A DNA stretch of 64,000 nucleotides from CAWCUZ01 sp963798795 (lineage in GTDB: Bacteria; Acidobacteriota; Vicinamibacteria; Vicinamibacterales; SCN-69-37): the NCBI GenBank assembly GCA_963798795.1, contig CAWCUZ010000001.1, positions 744,001 to 808,000 on the forward strand, given 5' to 3'. The translations under genes and the position numbers were made by a program. The notes beneath the pieces are model-generated. The model made no database searches, had not been told where the DNA came from, and saw only the letters and a list, made by a program, of their open reading frames with translations. Numbering within the stretch: the first letter of the stretch is position 1; each line of letters begins with the position of its first letter. This document shows positions 40,848 to 54,290 of the stretch, one piece after another.

Positions 40848-40963
40848 AGGGGACGGGAGTGTTTTCCACAGTTTCGGCCGGTTCGGTGCCAGGGGTCGGG
40901 CCAGTCGGCCCGACCTCTGGCACGTGGCGGGCCGAAACTGTGGAAAACACTCCCGTCCCCTAT
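40846..40963. repeat. 118-bp compound hairpin: 34-bp perfect outer and 17-bp inner inverted repeat
   Basis: Outer arms 40846-40879 and 40930-40963 are perfect reverse complements of 34 bases. Inside them a second stem is formed by GTGCCAGGGGTCGGGCC and GGCCCGACCTCTGGCAC (one mismatch) around AGTC. The left edge overlaps the leuS start codon (40845-40847) and the right arm contains the deacetylase TAG stop (40960-40962). It looks like a MITE or REP-like element filling exactly the space between two genes. Confidence 0.9.
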
Positions 40964-41865
40964 TCTACTGTTGCCTCCAGGCACTCCCGGAGGGCGTCGA
41001 GATGGTAGCCGCCCTCGGTGACGAGGGCGAGGCGGCCGCCACAGAGCCGCGCGGCCGCATCCTTCAGCAGATCCACCAATCGGCGGTACCCCGCCGACGT
41101 CATCCGCATGCCGGCGAGCGGGTCGCGCTCGTGCGCGTCGAAGCCGGCCGAGACCAGCACCGCCGCCGGCGCGAATCGCTCGAGCGACGGCAGCACGATG
41201 GACCGGTACGCCGCCTCGAACTCCGCATCGCGCGCACCCGCCTCGAGCGGGATGTTCACGGTGAATCCCCGGCCGGCGCCCGCGCCGGTCTCGTCGGCCG
41301 CCCCCGTCCCCGGATAGTACGGATACTGGTGGCTCGACACGTACAGGACCGTCGGGTCCGTGTAGAACGCGGCCTGGGTCCCGTTGCCGTGGTGAACGTC
41401 GATGTCGACGATGGCGACGCGGTCGGCGCCGTCGGCCCGAAGCGCCGCCGCAGCCACGGCGACGTTGTTGAAGAGACAGAACCCCATCGCCCGGTCGGGC
41501 TCGGCGTGATGGCCCGGCGGACGGACGAGCGCCAGGGCGGCCTCTCCGGTCTGCCAGGCATGACGCGCCGCGTCGACGGCCGCCCCGGCTGCCAGCAGCG
41601 CAATCTCGTACGACTCCGGACTCGTGAAGGTGTCCGGGTCCAGCATCGCCGGCCGGCCCTCAGTGGAGGCAATCGCCGCGACGTACTCCGGCGTGTGCAC
41701 GCGCGTCAGCTCGTCAGCCGTCGCCGCGCGCGGCTCGCGAACGGCGCCGCCGCGGGCGCGAAACGCCGCCGCGACGGCATCGAAGACGTTGGCACGCTCG
41801 GGCCGCTCGGGATGACCGGGCGGCGTCGTGTGCTCCGCGAACCGGGGCGAGGCCACCAGGATCAT
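40960..41865 (-). CDS. Histone-deacetylase-family zinc amidohydrolase
   Basis: 301 residues of the arginase/deacetylase fold; bacterial members remove acetyl groups from small amides or proteins. Family motifs: ERPERANVFDAV, the HH dyad in RPPGHHAEPDRAMGFCLFNN, zinc Asp and His in IVDIDVHHGNGTQ, and Asp in VSAGFDAHERDPL. ATG 41865 overlaps the stop of the acyltransferase gene (ATGA), so translation is coupled. The TAG stop lies in a compound hairpin, and the last residues (EATVE) may be altered by it. Confidence 0.9.
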   Translation of the reverse strand: MILVASPRFAEHTTPPGHPERPERANVFDAVAAAFRARGGAVREPRAATADELTRVHTPEYVAAIASTEGRPAMLDPDTFTSPESYEIALLAAGAAVDAARHAWQTGEAALALVRPPGHHAEPDRAMGFCLFNNVAVAAAALRADGADRVAIVDIDVHHGNGTQAAFYTDPTVLYVSSHQYPYYPGTGAADETGAGAGRGFTVNIPLEAGARDAEFEAAYRSIVLPSLERFAPAAVLVSAGFDAHERDPLAGMRMTSAGYRRLVDLLKDAAARLCGGRLALVTEGGYHLDALRECLEATVE

Positions 41866-42539
41866 CGTCCCACCGCCGCCAGCGCGGTCCGCTCGAGATC
41901 TGCGAGCACGCGCTCCAGGTCGGCGCGGCCCGCCTCGACGATCGATTCGGAGGTTCCCTCGATCACCATTGGTTCGCCGATGGCAATCGCAACCTCGCTG
42001 CCGGGCTTGGGGATCTGGTGGCGGTCCCAGCTCCTCGCATGCCAGGCCCGGCGCGCCTCGATGTGAAACGGCAGGATGGGGTGGCCCGTCGCGCCGGCCA
42101 GCCACACCGCGCCGGCCTGCGCCACGCGCGCCGGGCCGCGCGGGCCGTCAATGGTGAACGCCGCCGGCCGGCCCTCGGCGAGGTCCCGCCGCAACTGGAC
42201 CAGCGCGCGGGCCCCGCCGCGCGACGTCGAGCCGCGCGCCGTGCCGTACCCGAAACGGCGGATGATGCGCGCAATCCACTCGCCGTCGAAGTTCTCGCTC
42301 GTGATGACCACGATGTCACGGTCCCGGAAGTAGAGCGTCGCGGCCAGGATTCGGCCGTGCCAGAAGGCGAAGATCGGCGGCCGCCCCTCGCGCTCCACCT
42401 GTTCGAGGTGCTCGCGTCCGCGCTCAATCCAGGTGTACGTCCCGCCGAGGGCCTCGATGACGGGGACGCCAACGGCGGCAATGGCCGCGGCCTGGAAGGT
42501 CTTCGATCGGGGATGCGTCCTGGCGCCTGAACGGGTCAC
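41862..42539 (-). CDS. DUF374 lysophospholipid acyltransferase-family protein
   Basis: 225 residues related to LPLAT/DUF374 enzymes thought to acylate lipids at the inner membrane. The core is IFAFWHGRILAATLYFRDRD (His of the acceptor motif), TSENFDGEWIARIIRRFGYG, STSRGGARALVQLRR and AFTIDGPRGPARVAQAGAVW. In the raw frame it runs on from the ETF-QO gene with no stop between; GTG 42539 (VTRSGARTHPRS) is the probable true start. Its TGA overlaps the deacetylase ATG. Confidence 0.82.
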   Translation of the reverse strand: MTRSGARTHPRSKTFQAAAIAAVGVPVIEALGGTYTWIERGREHLEQVEREGRPPIFAFWHGRILAATLYFRDRDIVVITSENFDGEWIARIIRRFGYGTARGSTSRGGARALVQLRRDLAEGRPAAFTIDGPRGPARVAQAGAVWLAGATGHPILPFHIEARRAWHARSWDRHQIPKPGSEVAIAIGEPMVIEGTSESIVEAGRADLERVLADLERTALAAVGR

Positions 42540-42571
42540 GGGCGATGGCAGCGTGCCGGATGAGCGCGGCG

Positions 42572-44241
42572 TCACATGCCGTCGGTACTGGGGCCCCTCG
42601 CCGCCTTCCGGCGGCACCCAGTCGATGATCTGGTACGGATCCATGATGTCGCACGTCTTGCAGTGCACGCAGTTCGACGCGTTGATGTGCAGCCTGCGCC
42701 CGCCCTGCCCGTCATCGACCATCTCGTAGACGTTGGCCGGACAGAACCGGGTGCACGGATTGGCGTATTCCGCCGAACAGCGTGTCCGGCAGATCTCCGT
42801 GTCGTGGACGATGAGATGCGACGGCTGATCTTCGGTGTGGCGGGTGCCGGAGTAATGCACGTTCGTGAGCCGGTCGAACGTGAGCTGCCGGTCGATCTTT
42901 ACGCGTCGCGACGGCGCATCGGCCGGCGGCGGCTGGCCGTGGTAGTAGTCCGCCAGTTTCCCGGTCCGTTCGTACCCGGCGTGCGCCGGCATCGGGTCCT
43001 GGAACCACCATCCACCCGTCACCAGGGCGAGGCCCGAGTAGAGCACGCCCGCCGGCAGGCCGTGCGAAAAGGCCTGGTGGACGTTGCGCACCGGATACAG
43101 CTCGCGACGCACCTCGCTCGCGTCGATCGCGTCCTTGTAGCCGCGCAGCCGCGCGTCCGAGGTATCGCCGGCGCGGACCGCGTCGAACGCCGTCTCGGCG
43201 GCGAGCATCCCCGTGCGCATGGCGAGATGAATACCCTTGAGCCGCATCGAGTTGAGAAAGCTGCCCGCGTCGCCGGCGATCAGCGCGCCGTTCATGTGCA
43301 CGCGCGGAATGGTGTGCCAGCCGCCCTCGGGCAGCGCCTTGGCGCCGTAGCGCACGAGCTTGCCGCCCGCGAGCAGGCGCGAGACGAGCGGGTGCTGCTT
43401 GAAGCGCTGAAACGCGACGTGCGGATCGAAGCAGGGGATCCTTGTAGTCGAGCCCCGCGACGAATCCAACCGAGAGCAGCCCGTCGGGCATCGCATAGAT
43501 GAAGGCCCCGCCGAATTCCTCCCACTTCAACGGATAGCCCATCGTGTGGATGACGGAGCCGGCCGCGAGCCGATCCGGCGGTACTTCCCAGAGCTCCTTG
43601 ATCCCGATCGCGTACAGCTGCGGCTGCCGGCCGTGATCCAGCCCGAGCCGCGCAATCAGCGTCTTGGTGAGATTGCCGCGCACGCCGTCGCAGAAGATGG
43701 TGACCCCGGCGCGCACGTCCACGCCCGGCTCGAACGTCGGCTTTTCGTGCCCGTGCTTGTCGATCCCGCGATGGCCCGTGCGCACGCCGACGACCCGCGT
43801 GCCGTCGAACAGGACCTCGGCGCCCGAAAAACCGGCGAAGATGTCGACGCCGGCCGCTTCCACCCGGCCGGCCAGCCACTTGACGAGCTTGTTCAGCGAG
43901 ATGAGGTAGTTGCCATGGTTGCTGAGCGGCGGCGGCGTGATCGGAAACTTCAGCTTGCCGCGTTCGGTCAGGTAGTAGACCGCGTCGCTGTGCACCGGCG
44001 CCGCGAGCGGCACGCCCGCGGCGGCCAAGTCCGGCATCAGTTCGCGCAGCGCCGAGGGATCCAGCACGGCGCCCGAGAGCATGTGCGCGCCCGGCTCCCG
44101 CGCCTTCTCCAGCACCGCGATCGACAGCGGCTCGCCGCCCTTCTCCTGCTGCAGTTGCGACAGCCTCAGCGCCGCCGACAGCCCCGCGGGTCCGCCGCCC
44201 ACGATGAGGATGTCGACGTCGAGCGTTTCACGATCCGGCAC
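42572..44241 (-). CDS. Electron-transfer flavoprotein-ubiquinone oxidoreductase (ETF-QO)
   Basis: Membrane-bound iron-sulfur flavoprotein that passes electrons from ETF to quinone. About 556 codons. FAD motif VDILIVGGGPAGLSAALRLS, SGAVLDPSALRELMPD, the GHRGIDKHG region, and a 4Fe-4S ferredoxin-like end (CPANVYEMVDD, NCVHCKTCDIMDPYQIIDWV). A frame change near 43440 splits it. At the 3' end one extra base hides the canonical Met-stop (the ATG-TGA at 42572-42577), producing an artificial fusion with the acyltransferase. GTG 44241 begins VPDRETLDVDIL. etfAB lie beyond lhr. Confidence 0.9.
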
Positions 44242-44273
44242 GAGACGATCATATAGGACGACGAGAGTCGATT

Positions 44274-44345
44274 CGGGAATCAACGAATCGGGAATCAACG
44301 AATCGGGATTCAAGGAATCGGGATTCAAGGATTCAAGGATTCGAG
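44274..44345. repeat. 15-bp tandem repeat upstream of ETF-QO and lhr
   Basis: Four 15-base units from 44274 to 44333 (CGGGAATCAACGAAT twice, then CGGGATTCAAGGAAT and CGGGATTCAAGGATT), running into GATTCAAG words like those after the PBP gene. They occupy the divergent gap between ETF-QO and lhr. Confidence 0.88.
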
Positions 44346-44388
44346 GATTGGGTGATCGGGCGAGTTCGGCGCGTGCTAGAAGATACTG

Positions 44389-48746
<4,358 letters not shown>

Positions 48747-48770
48747 GGATCGGACCGGGGCCTGCCGCTT

Positions 48771-49730
48771 CTACGTCAGCGCCTCGATCATCGCGGGCAC
48801 GACGTCGAACAGATCGCCGACAATGCCATAGTCGGCGACTTCGAAGATCGGCGCCTCCGCGTCCTTGTTGATGGCGACAATCGTTCGCGCGCCCTTCATG
48901 CCGACGACGTGCTGGATGGCGCCCGAGATGCCGAGGGCGACATACAGCTTCGGCGCCACCGTCTGGCCCGAGCTGCCGATCTGACGCTCCATCGGCAGCC
49001 ACCCCGCGTCGCAGATCGGCCGCGAGGCGGCGAGTTCGGCGCCGAGCGCCTCGGCGAGCTGCTTGACCAGCTCGAGGTGCTCCGGTCCCTTGATGCCGCG
49101 GCCCACCGACACGATCCGCTCGGCCTGCGTGAGATCCACCGCCTGCTTCGCCTCGCGAAACGGCGGCTCCGGCTTCTGCCGAATCGCTGCGGCATCGACG
49201 GCGGCCTCGACGCGGCGAACCGGCGCCGCCGACCCGCCTTTCGACACGGCATCGGCGCGGAACGCGCCAATCTGAAATGTCACCAGGTGCGGCGCCGGCC
49301 CTTCCGCGACGACGTCGGCGTTCACCTTGCCCTGGAACATCGGCCGTACGAACGCCCATCCACCCTCGTGGCGCCTGGCGGCAATGCAGTCGGTGACGAG
49401 CGCGCGATCGAGCCGCGCGCCGAGCTTCGGGACGTAGTCTCGCGTCTGGTAGGTATGCGCGAAGAGCACGTGAGACGGCGCCTCGGCCGCCACGAGCGCC
49501 GCGACCGCCTGCGTGTATCCCTCCGGCGTGTAGGGGTCGAGCGCCACGTGCTCGAGGGCGATGACTTCGCCCACCGCGGCGGCGGCCAGCTCACTCGCAG
49601 CGGCCTCCACACGCGCACCAGGCACGGCCACCTTCACGGCGTCGGCGCCCATCTGCTGCGCCGCCGCGATCACTTCCCATGACGCGCGGTTCAGCGCGCC
49701 GTCCTTGTGTTCCGCAATGACCAGAATCAT
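48771..49730 (-). CDS. etfA: Electron-transfer flavoprotein alpha subunit
   Basis: Binds the FAD of the ETF heterodimer that collects electrons from acyl-CoA and other dehydrogenases. 319 residues. C-terminal FAD domain: IGSSGQTVAPKLYVALGISG, AIQHVVGMKGARTIVAINKD, APIFEVADYGIVGDLFDVVP. N-terminal Rossmann-like domain begins ILVIAEHKDGALNRASWEVI. ATG 49730 is chosen over an in-frame start further upstream because homology begins there. It follows etfB on the same strand with a palindrome in the 49-base gap. Confidence 0.95.
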   Translation of the reverse strand: MILVIAEHKDGALNRASWEVIAAAQQMGADAVKVAVPGARVEAAASELAAAAVGEVIALEHVALDPYTPEGYTQAVAALVAAEAPSHVLFAHTYQTRDYVPKLGARLDRALVTDCIAARRHEGGWAFVRPMFQGKVNADVVAEGPAPHLVTFQIGAFRADAVSKGGSAAPVRRVEAAVDAAAIRQKPEPPFREAKQAVDLTQAERIVSVGRGIKGPEHLELVKQLAEALGAELAASRPICDAGWLPMERQIGSSGQTVAPKLYVALGISGAIQHVVGMKGARTIVAINKDAEAPIFEVADYGIVGDLFDVVPAMIEALT

Positions 49731-49741
49731 GTCACCCGAAC

Positions 49742-49755
49742 GGACCTGAAGGTCC
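49742..49755 (-). repeat. CTGAAG-core palindrome between etfB and etfA
   Basis: GGACCT-GA-AGGTCC, perfect 6-bp arms, 11 bases upstream of the etfA start codon. Same family as the palindromes at 19002 and 29119; it could affect etfA translation. Confidence 0.65.
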
Positions 49756-49779
49756 AGTCCTCCATTTCGAAACATTCCG

Positions 49780-50538
49780 TCAGATCGCCCGGGCCTCGTC
49801 TCGAAGGACGCGCACGAGCTCCTTGCCGGCCTCGGCCGGCGTGCCGGCAATCAGGTGCGTCGCTTTCGTCTTCTCGGGCAGGTACAGGGACACGATGCGC
49901 TGCCGCGCGGCCGCCGGCGGGGCGGCGACGGCCCTCACCTCCTTCTTCTTGGCCGCCATGATGCCCTTGAGCGTGGCGTAGCGCAGTTGATTGATGCCGC
50001 TCTGGATCGTCAGCACCGCGGGCAGCGGCATGGCGATCCACTGGAACCACCCGCCTTCCAGCTCTCGCTTCACGCGCATGGCGGCGCCGTCGATCTGAAT
50101 CTCCATGATGATCGTCGAGTGCGGCACGCCCAGCTTCTCGGCCAGCACGACGCCCACCTGCGCGAACCCCTGGTCGTCCGACTGCAGCCCGGTCAGGACC
50201 AGATCGACCTGTTCGCCGCGAATCGCCTCGGCCAGGGCCGCAGCCGTCGTGAACGCGTCGGCCGTCGCGAGGTGGTCCCCCTGCACGTGGATCGCGCGGT
50301 CGGCGCCACGCGCCAGTGCCTCGCGGATGACCTGCGCGACGCGCGCCGGCCCGGCCGACACGACGACGACTTCACCGCCGTGCTTCTCCTTGAGCCGCAG
50401 CGCCTCTTCGAGTGCGTAGGCGTCCGGCTCGTTCAGCTCCCAGCTGGCGTCCTGGTCGCGCACCCAGGTCTTCGACTCGTTGACGCGCACCTGCCATTCG
50501 CGCGTCACGACTTGCTTGATGCAGACCGCGATCTTCAC
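49780..50538 (-). CDS. etfB: Electron-transfer flavoprotein beta subunit
   Basis: 252 residues, AMP-binding subunit of ETF. Typical features are MKIAVCIKQVVTREWQVRVN, NEPDAYALEEALRLKEKHGG, DLVLTGLQSDDQGFAQVGVV and the recognition-loop region (WIAMPLPAVLTIQSGINQLR YATLKGIMAAKKK, given here in two parts). With etfA and ETF-QO it forms a complete route from flavin dehydrogenases to the quinone pool. Gene order etfB-etfA is the usual one. Confidence 0.95.
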   Translation of the reverse strand: MKIAVCIKQVVTREWQVRVNESKTWVRDQDASWELNEPDAYALEEALRLKEKHGGEVVVVSAGPARVAQVIREALARGADRAIHVQGDHLATADAFTTAAALAEAIRGEQVDLVLTGLQSDDQGFAQVGVVLAEKLGVPHSTIIMEIQIDGAAMRVKRELEGGWFQWIAMPLPAVLTIQSGINQLRYATLKGIMAAKKKEVRAVAAPPAAARQRIVSLYLPEKTKATHLIAGTPAEAGKELVRVLRDEARAI

Positions 50539-50559
50539 GGGACACTCACCTCACTTGGG

Positions 50560-50599
50560 CTGCCTTCTGCCTTCTGCCTTCTGCCTTCTGCCTTCTGCC
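50560..50599. repeat. 7-bp tandem repeat (CTGCCTT) between fabF and etfB
   Basis: Five full copies and a partial of CTGCCTT, GCAGAAGG-rich on the gene strand, starting two bases after the fabF TAG stop. The same repeat recurs at 55540-55580 after yceD. Confidence 0.93.
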
Positions 50600-50601
50600 G
50601 A

Positions 50602-51843
50602 CTAGCCCTCATACCTCTTCAGCAGCAGCGTGCCGTTCGTGCCCCCGAAGCCGAAGGAGTTCGACAGCGCGTAGCGAATGCGCATGGGGCGCTTCGCGTT
50701 GGCGGCGTAATCGAGGTCGCAGGCCGGATCCGGGTGGTCGAGGTTGATCGTCGGCGGCGCGAGCTGGTCGCGGACGGCCAGCGCGGTGATGCCCGCCTCG
50801 AGCCCGCCGGCGGCGCCCAGCAGGTGGCCGGTCATCGACTTGGTGGACGACATCACGAGCTTCCGGGCGTGTTCGCCGAAGCACGTCTTGACGGCCAGCG
50901 TCTCGGTCGGGTCGTTGATGGGCGTCGACGTGCCGTGCGCGTTGATGTAGTCGATGTCGGCGGGCGCGACGCCTGCTTTGCGCAGCGCCATCCGCATCGA
51001 CCGCACGGCGCCGTTGGCGTCCTCCGGCTGCGACGTGAGGTGATAGGCGTCCGACGAGAGCCCGTAGCCGGCCAGCTCGGCGTAGACGGACGCGCCGCGA
51101 CGCCGGGCGGTCTCGAGCTCTTCGAGGATGAGAATGCCGGCGCCCTCGCCGATGACGAAGCCGTCCCGGTCGCGGTCGAAGGGCCGGCTGGCGCGCTCGG
51201 GTTCGTCGTTGCGCGTCGACAGCGCGCGCATGGCCGCGAAGCCGCCGACGCCCATCGGGGTGATCGACGCCTCGGACCCGCCGGCCATCATGACATCAGC
51301 GTCGCCGCGGCGGATGATCTCGCAGGCCTCGCCGACGGCATGCGCCGAGGCGGTGCAGGCCGTGCAGGTGGCCAGATTCGGGCCGCGGGCGCCGAACCGG
51401 ATCGACACCTGGCCCGCGGCGAGGTTGATGATCGACGCCGGAATGAAGAACGGCGAGATGCGCCGCGGTCCGCCGGCGATCAGCGCCTTGTGTTCGCGCT
51501 CGATGGTGGAGAACCCGCCGATACCCGACGCGATGAACACGCCGACCTGGTCGGCGTTGTCCGCGGTCACCTCGAGGCGGGCGTCCTCGACGGCGAACTG
51601 CGTGGCGGCGATCGCGTACTGGATGAAGACGTCCATCTTCTTGACGTCCTTCTTTTCCACGAACTGCAGCGGATCGAACCCCTTGACCTCGCCGGCGATG
51701 CGGGCCGCGAAGGCTGCGGCGTCGAACCGGGTGATGGGACCGATCCCGCTGCGGCCGCACGTGAGCGCCTCCCAGTTCGCCGCGGTCCCGATGGCGACCG
51801 GTGAAATCAGGCCGACACCCGTGACGACTACCCGCCTGGTCAA
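50602..51843 (-). CDS. fabF: 3-oxoacyl-ACP synthase II
   Basis: Elongating condensing enzyme of type II fatty-acid synthesis. 413 residues, thiolase fold, intact. Nucleophilic Cys in CTACTASAHAVGEACEI (about 163), catalytic His in NAHGTSTPINDPTET and STKSMTGHLLGAAGG, closing FGFGGTNGTLLLKRYEG. It sits 14 bases after acpP. The TAG stop (TAGTCGGCA) runs directly into a 7-bp repeat array. Confidence 0.96.
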   Translation of the reverse strand: MTRRVVVTGVGLISPVAIGTAANWEALTCGRSGIGPITRFDAAAFAARIAGEVKGFDPLQFVEKKDVKKMDVFIQYAIAATQFAVEDARLEVTADNADQVGVFIASGIGGFSTIEREHKALIAGGPRRISPFFIPASIINLAAGQVSIRFGARGPNLATCTACTASAHAVGEACEIIRRGDADVMMAGGSEASITPMGVGGFAAMRALSTRNDEPERASRPFDRDRDGFVIGEGAGILILEELETARRRGASVYAELAGYGLSSDAYHLTSQPEDANGAVRSMRMALRKAGVAPADIDYINAHGTSTPINDPTETLAVKTCFGEHARKLVMSSTKSMTGHLLGAAGGLEAGITALAVRDQLAPPTINLDHPDPACDLDYAANAKRPMRIRYALSNSFGFGGTNGTLLLKRYEG

Positions 51844-51857
51844 GCCGCCTCCACGGT

Positions 51858-52097
51858 CTACTTCTTCTTGGCGTGCGCGTCGATGTACTCGATGGCTTCC
51901 TTGACGCGCGTGATCTTCTCGGCGTCCTCGTCGGGAATCTCGATCCCGAACTCCTCTTCAAAGGCCATGACGAGCTCGACCGTGTCCAGCGAGTCCGCGC
52001 CGAGATCGTCGACGAACGACGCATCGGGCGTGACTTCCTCCTCGTCGACGCCCAGTTGCTCGACGATGATCTTCTTGACCTGATCAGCAACCGCCAT
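51858..52097 (-). CDS. acpP: Acyl carrier protein
   Basis: 79 residues, strongly acidic. The phosphopantetheine Ser is in DDLGADSLDTVELVMAFEEE (about residue 38), followed by FGIEIPDEDAEKI. It carries growing acyl chains for FabG and FabF encoded on either side. A GGAGGA site precedes the ATG. Confidence 0.97.
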   Translation of the reverse strand: MAVADQVKKIIVEQLGVDEEEVTPDASFVDDLGADSLDTVELVMAFEEEFGIEIPDEDAEKITRVKEAIEYIDAHAKKK

Positions 52098-52194
52098 TCA
52101 GTCCTCCTACAGTGGGCGCGGCGGCCGCCGCGCCCGGTCCCGACGCGTCCGCCCGCGTCACGCTCCCGCATCATGTCACAGCGGGATCAGACCG

Positions 52195-52935
52195 TTACAT
52201 GTACATTCCGCCGTTCACGGCCAGCACGTGCCCAGTAATATACGACGCCTCGTCGGACGCCAGGAAGACGACCGCCGCCGCCACGTCATCGGGCGTGCCG
52301 AGCCGCCTGGCCGGCACGCGCGCGGCCCAGTCCTCGCGCGGCCCCTGGGCCAGTTCGCGGGTCATGTCCGTGTCGATCAGTCCGGGCGCCACCGCGTTCA
52401 CCGTGATGTTGCGCGAGGCCACCTCGTGCGCGAGCGCCTTGGTGAACCCAATCAACCCGGCCTTGGACGCGGCGTAGTTGACCTGCCCGGCGTTCCCCAG
52501 CTGGCCGGCCACCGAGGTCATGTTGATGATGCGGCCCCAGCGCTGTTTGAGCATCGGCTTCAGCACGGCCTGCGAGGCCGTGAAGGCCGCCGTGAGGTTG
52601 GTCGCGAGCACCGCGTCCCAGTCCTCGCGCTTCATCCGCAGCAGGAGCTGATCGCGCGTGATGCCCGCGTTGTTGACGAGCACGTCGAGGCGCCCGAACT
52701 GCTCGACGACCGCGGCCACGACGGCGCCGACGTTCTCCGCGTCCGTCACGTCGAGGGTCATCGCGGCCGCCGTGCCGCCAGCCCGCCGCACTTCGTCGGC
52801 CACGCCGGCGGCGTGGTCCGCCCGCGCGGCCGCGACCACCGAGGCCCCCCGCGCGCCCAGCGCCAGCGCGATGGCCCGGCCAATCCCCCGGGATGCGCCC
52901 GTCACCACCGCTACTCGCCCGTCCATCGTCCCCAT
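52195..52935 (-). CDS. fabG: 3-oxoacyl-ACP reductase
   Basis: NADPH-dependent reductase of fatty-acid synthesis, short-chain dehydrogenase fold, 246 residues. Cofactor motif VTGASRGIGRAIALALGARG, NNAGITRD, catalytic Ser/Tyr/Lys in INMTSVAGQLGNAGQ and NYAASKAGLIGFTKAL, and the FabG-type VAPGLIDTDMT. It leads the fabG-acpP-fabF series and is divergent from the PAS-domain gene. Confidence 0.95.
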   Translation of the reverse strand: MGTMDGRVAVVTGASRGIGRAIALALGARGASVVAAARADHAAGVADEVRRAGGTAAAMTLDVTDAENVGAVVAAVVEQFGRLDVLVNNAGITRDQLLLRMKREDWDAVLATNLTAAFTASQAVLKPMLKQRWGRIINMTSVAGQLGNAGQVNYAASKAGLIGFTKALAHEVASRNITVNAVAPGLIDTDMTRELAQGPREDWAARVPARRLGTPDDVAAAVVFLASDEASYITGHVLAVNGGMYM

Positions 52936-53024
52936 GACAACCTGCCTACTTCAGCACACGGCCGACGACCGGCGCAACCGCATTGGCGGGGCGAGGCGTG
53001 CGATTCGAGCGTGAACGCGGTAGG

Positions 53025-54248
53025 ATGGAACCATTCCCGATGGCGCTGGACCCGCAGGATTCCCGCGACCCGTCACATTCCGAATCCGACCGGCCGGCAT
53101 CCGGTGCGCCTGATCGGCAGCCGGCCGACGCGGGCCCGCTGGACGCGCTTTTTTCGCACGTTCCCGCGACAATCTGGATGACCGACCACTCCCTGGTCGT
53201 CACCTTCATCCACGGCAGGCTCCTCCACAATCTCCAGGTCGCGCCGCAGAAGATCGTCGGGCGATCGCTGCAGGACCTGCTGCTCGACGGGCGGGAAGAC
53301 CACCCCCTCATCGAAGGGCATCGCGCCGCCCTCGACGGCCACGAGACCACCGTGCGCATCGAGTGGGGCGGGCTGCTCTACAGCGCCCGGATCGCTCCGC
53401 TTCGCGACGCGACCGGCGACGTGGTCGGCTGCGCCGGTGTCCACCAGCAGATCGGCTGGCTGCCCGACGAGGAGGGCACGCTTCGGGAAAGCGACATCCG
53501 GCTGCGGCGCGTCATCGACTCCAACATTATCGGCATCGCCTTCGGCAACGCCGAAGGCCAGATCACGGACGCGAACGACGCCTTCCTGCACCTGGCCGGG
53601 TATTCGCGTGAGGACCTCGTGGCCGACGGCATCTCCTGGCCGGCTCTCACGCCGGTCGAGTATCACCAGCGCCAGCTCGAGGCCTTTCAGCAGATCCGTG
53701 ACACCGGCCGCTGCCTGCCGTTCGAGAACGAACTCATCCGACGCGACGGCCGCCGCATCGCCGTGCTCGTGGGCGCCGCGCGCGTGTCGGCACGCCGTCA
53801 GGAAGGCGTGGCCTTCGTCCTCGACGTGTCGGCCCACAAGGCCCTCGAACGCCGGTTGCGGGCCGAGCTCGCCTGCGCCAATCTGCTCGCCGACGCCGAC
53901 TCGCTGGCGGACGTGTCGCCCGCGCTGCTCGAGCGCATCGCCGAAGGACTGGGCTGGGACTATGCGGCCTTGTGGATCCGGCAGCCGAACGGCGACGTGG
54001 GCCGCCTCGCCACGTGGGGACGCAGCCTGTGCGCCGACAGCTCGCTCGACGCCTTCGGCCGCGGCAGGGGCGACGCCGTGCTGTGGGTTGAACCGGCGCG
54101 CGCCGTCGTGGTACCGCTGCTCTTCGGAGAGGGGAACCACGGCTCGCTCGTGCTGACCGGCGATCGCCCCGGACTGCCCGAGCCGGCCGTGGTCGATACG
54201 CTCCGCGCCATCGCCCGACGCATTGCCCGGCGCGCCAGCCGGCCCTGA
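53025..54248 (+). CDS. PAS-PAS-GAF sensory protein without output domain
   Basis: About 407 residues. Two PAS domains (about 30-140: HVPATIWMTDHSLVVTFIHG, GRSLQDLLLDG; about 155-275: IIGIAFGNAEGQITDANDAF, GYSREDLVADG) and a degenerate GAF-like module (about 290-400: ISEGLGWDYAALWI-type segment, here IAEGLGWDYAALWIRQ). No histidine-kinase, GGDEF or DNA-binding domain follows; the protein stops at RRASRP. ATG 53025 is used; ATG 53040 is possible. It is embedded between the fab genes on the opposite strand. Ligand and partner are unknown. Confidence 0.7.
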   Translation: MEPFPMALDPQDSRDPSHSESDRPASGAPDRQPADAGPLDALFSHVPATIWMTDHSLVVTFIHGRLLHNLQVAPQKIVGRSLQDLLLDGREDHPLIEGHRAALDGHETTVRIEWGGLLYSARIAPLRDATGDVVGCAGVHQQIGWLPDEEGTLRESDIRLRRVIDSNIIGIAFGNAEGQITDANDAFLHLAGYSREDLVADGISWPALTPVEYHQRQLEAFQQIRDTGRCLPFENELIRRDGRRIAVLVGAARVSARRQEGVAFVLDVSAHKALERRLRAELACANLLADADSLADVSPALLERIAEGLGWDYAALWIRQPNGDVGRLATWGRSLCADSSLDAFGRGRGDAVLWVEPARAVVVPLLFGEGNHGSLVLTGDRPGLPEPAVVDTLRAIARRIARRASRP

Positions 54249-54290
54249 GCGCCGGCGTCCGACCGGCAGGCGGTGCTGCCTCCTCGGCCC

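Noticed and set aside
40960..41865. Acetoin utilisation protein AcuC
   Set aside because: The deacetylase fold is certain but no acu neighbours are present, so the specific name is not supported.
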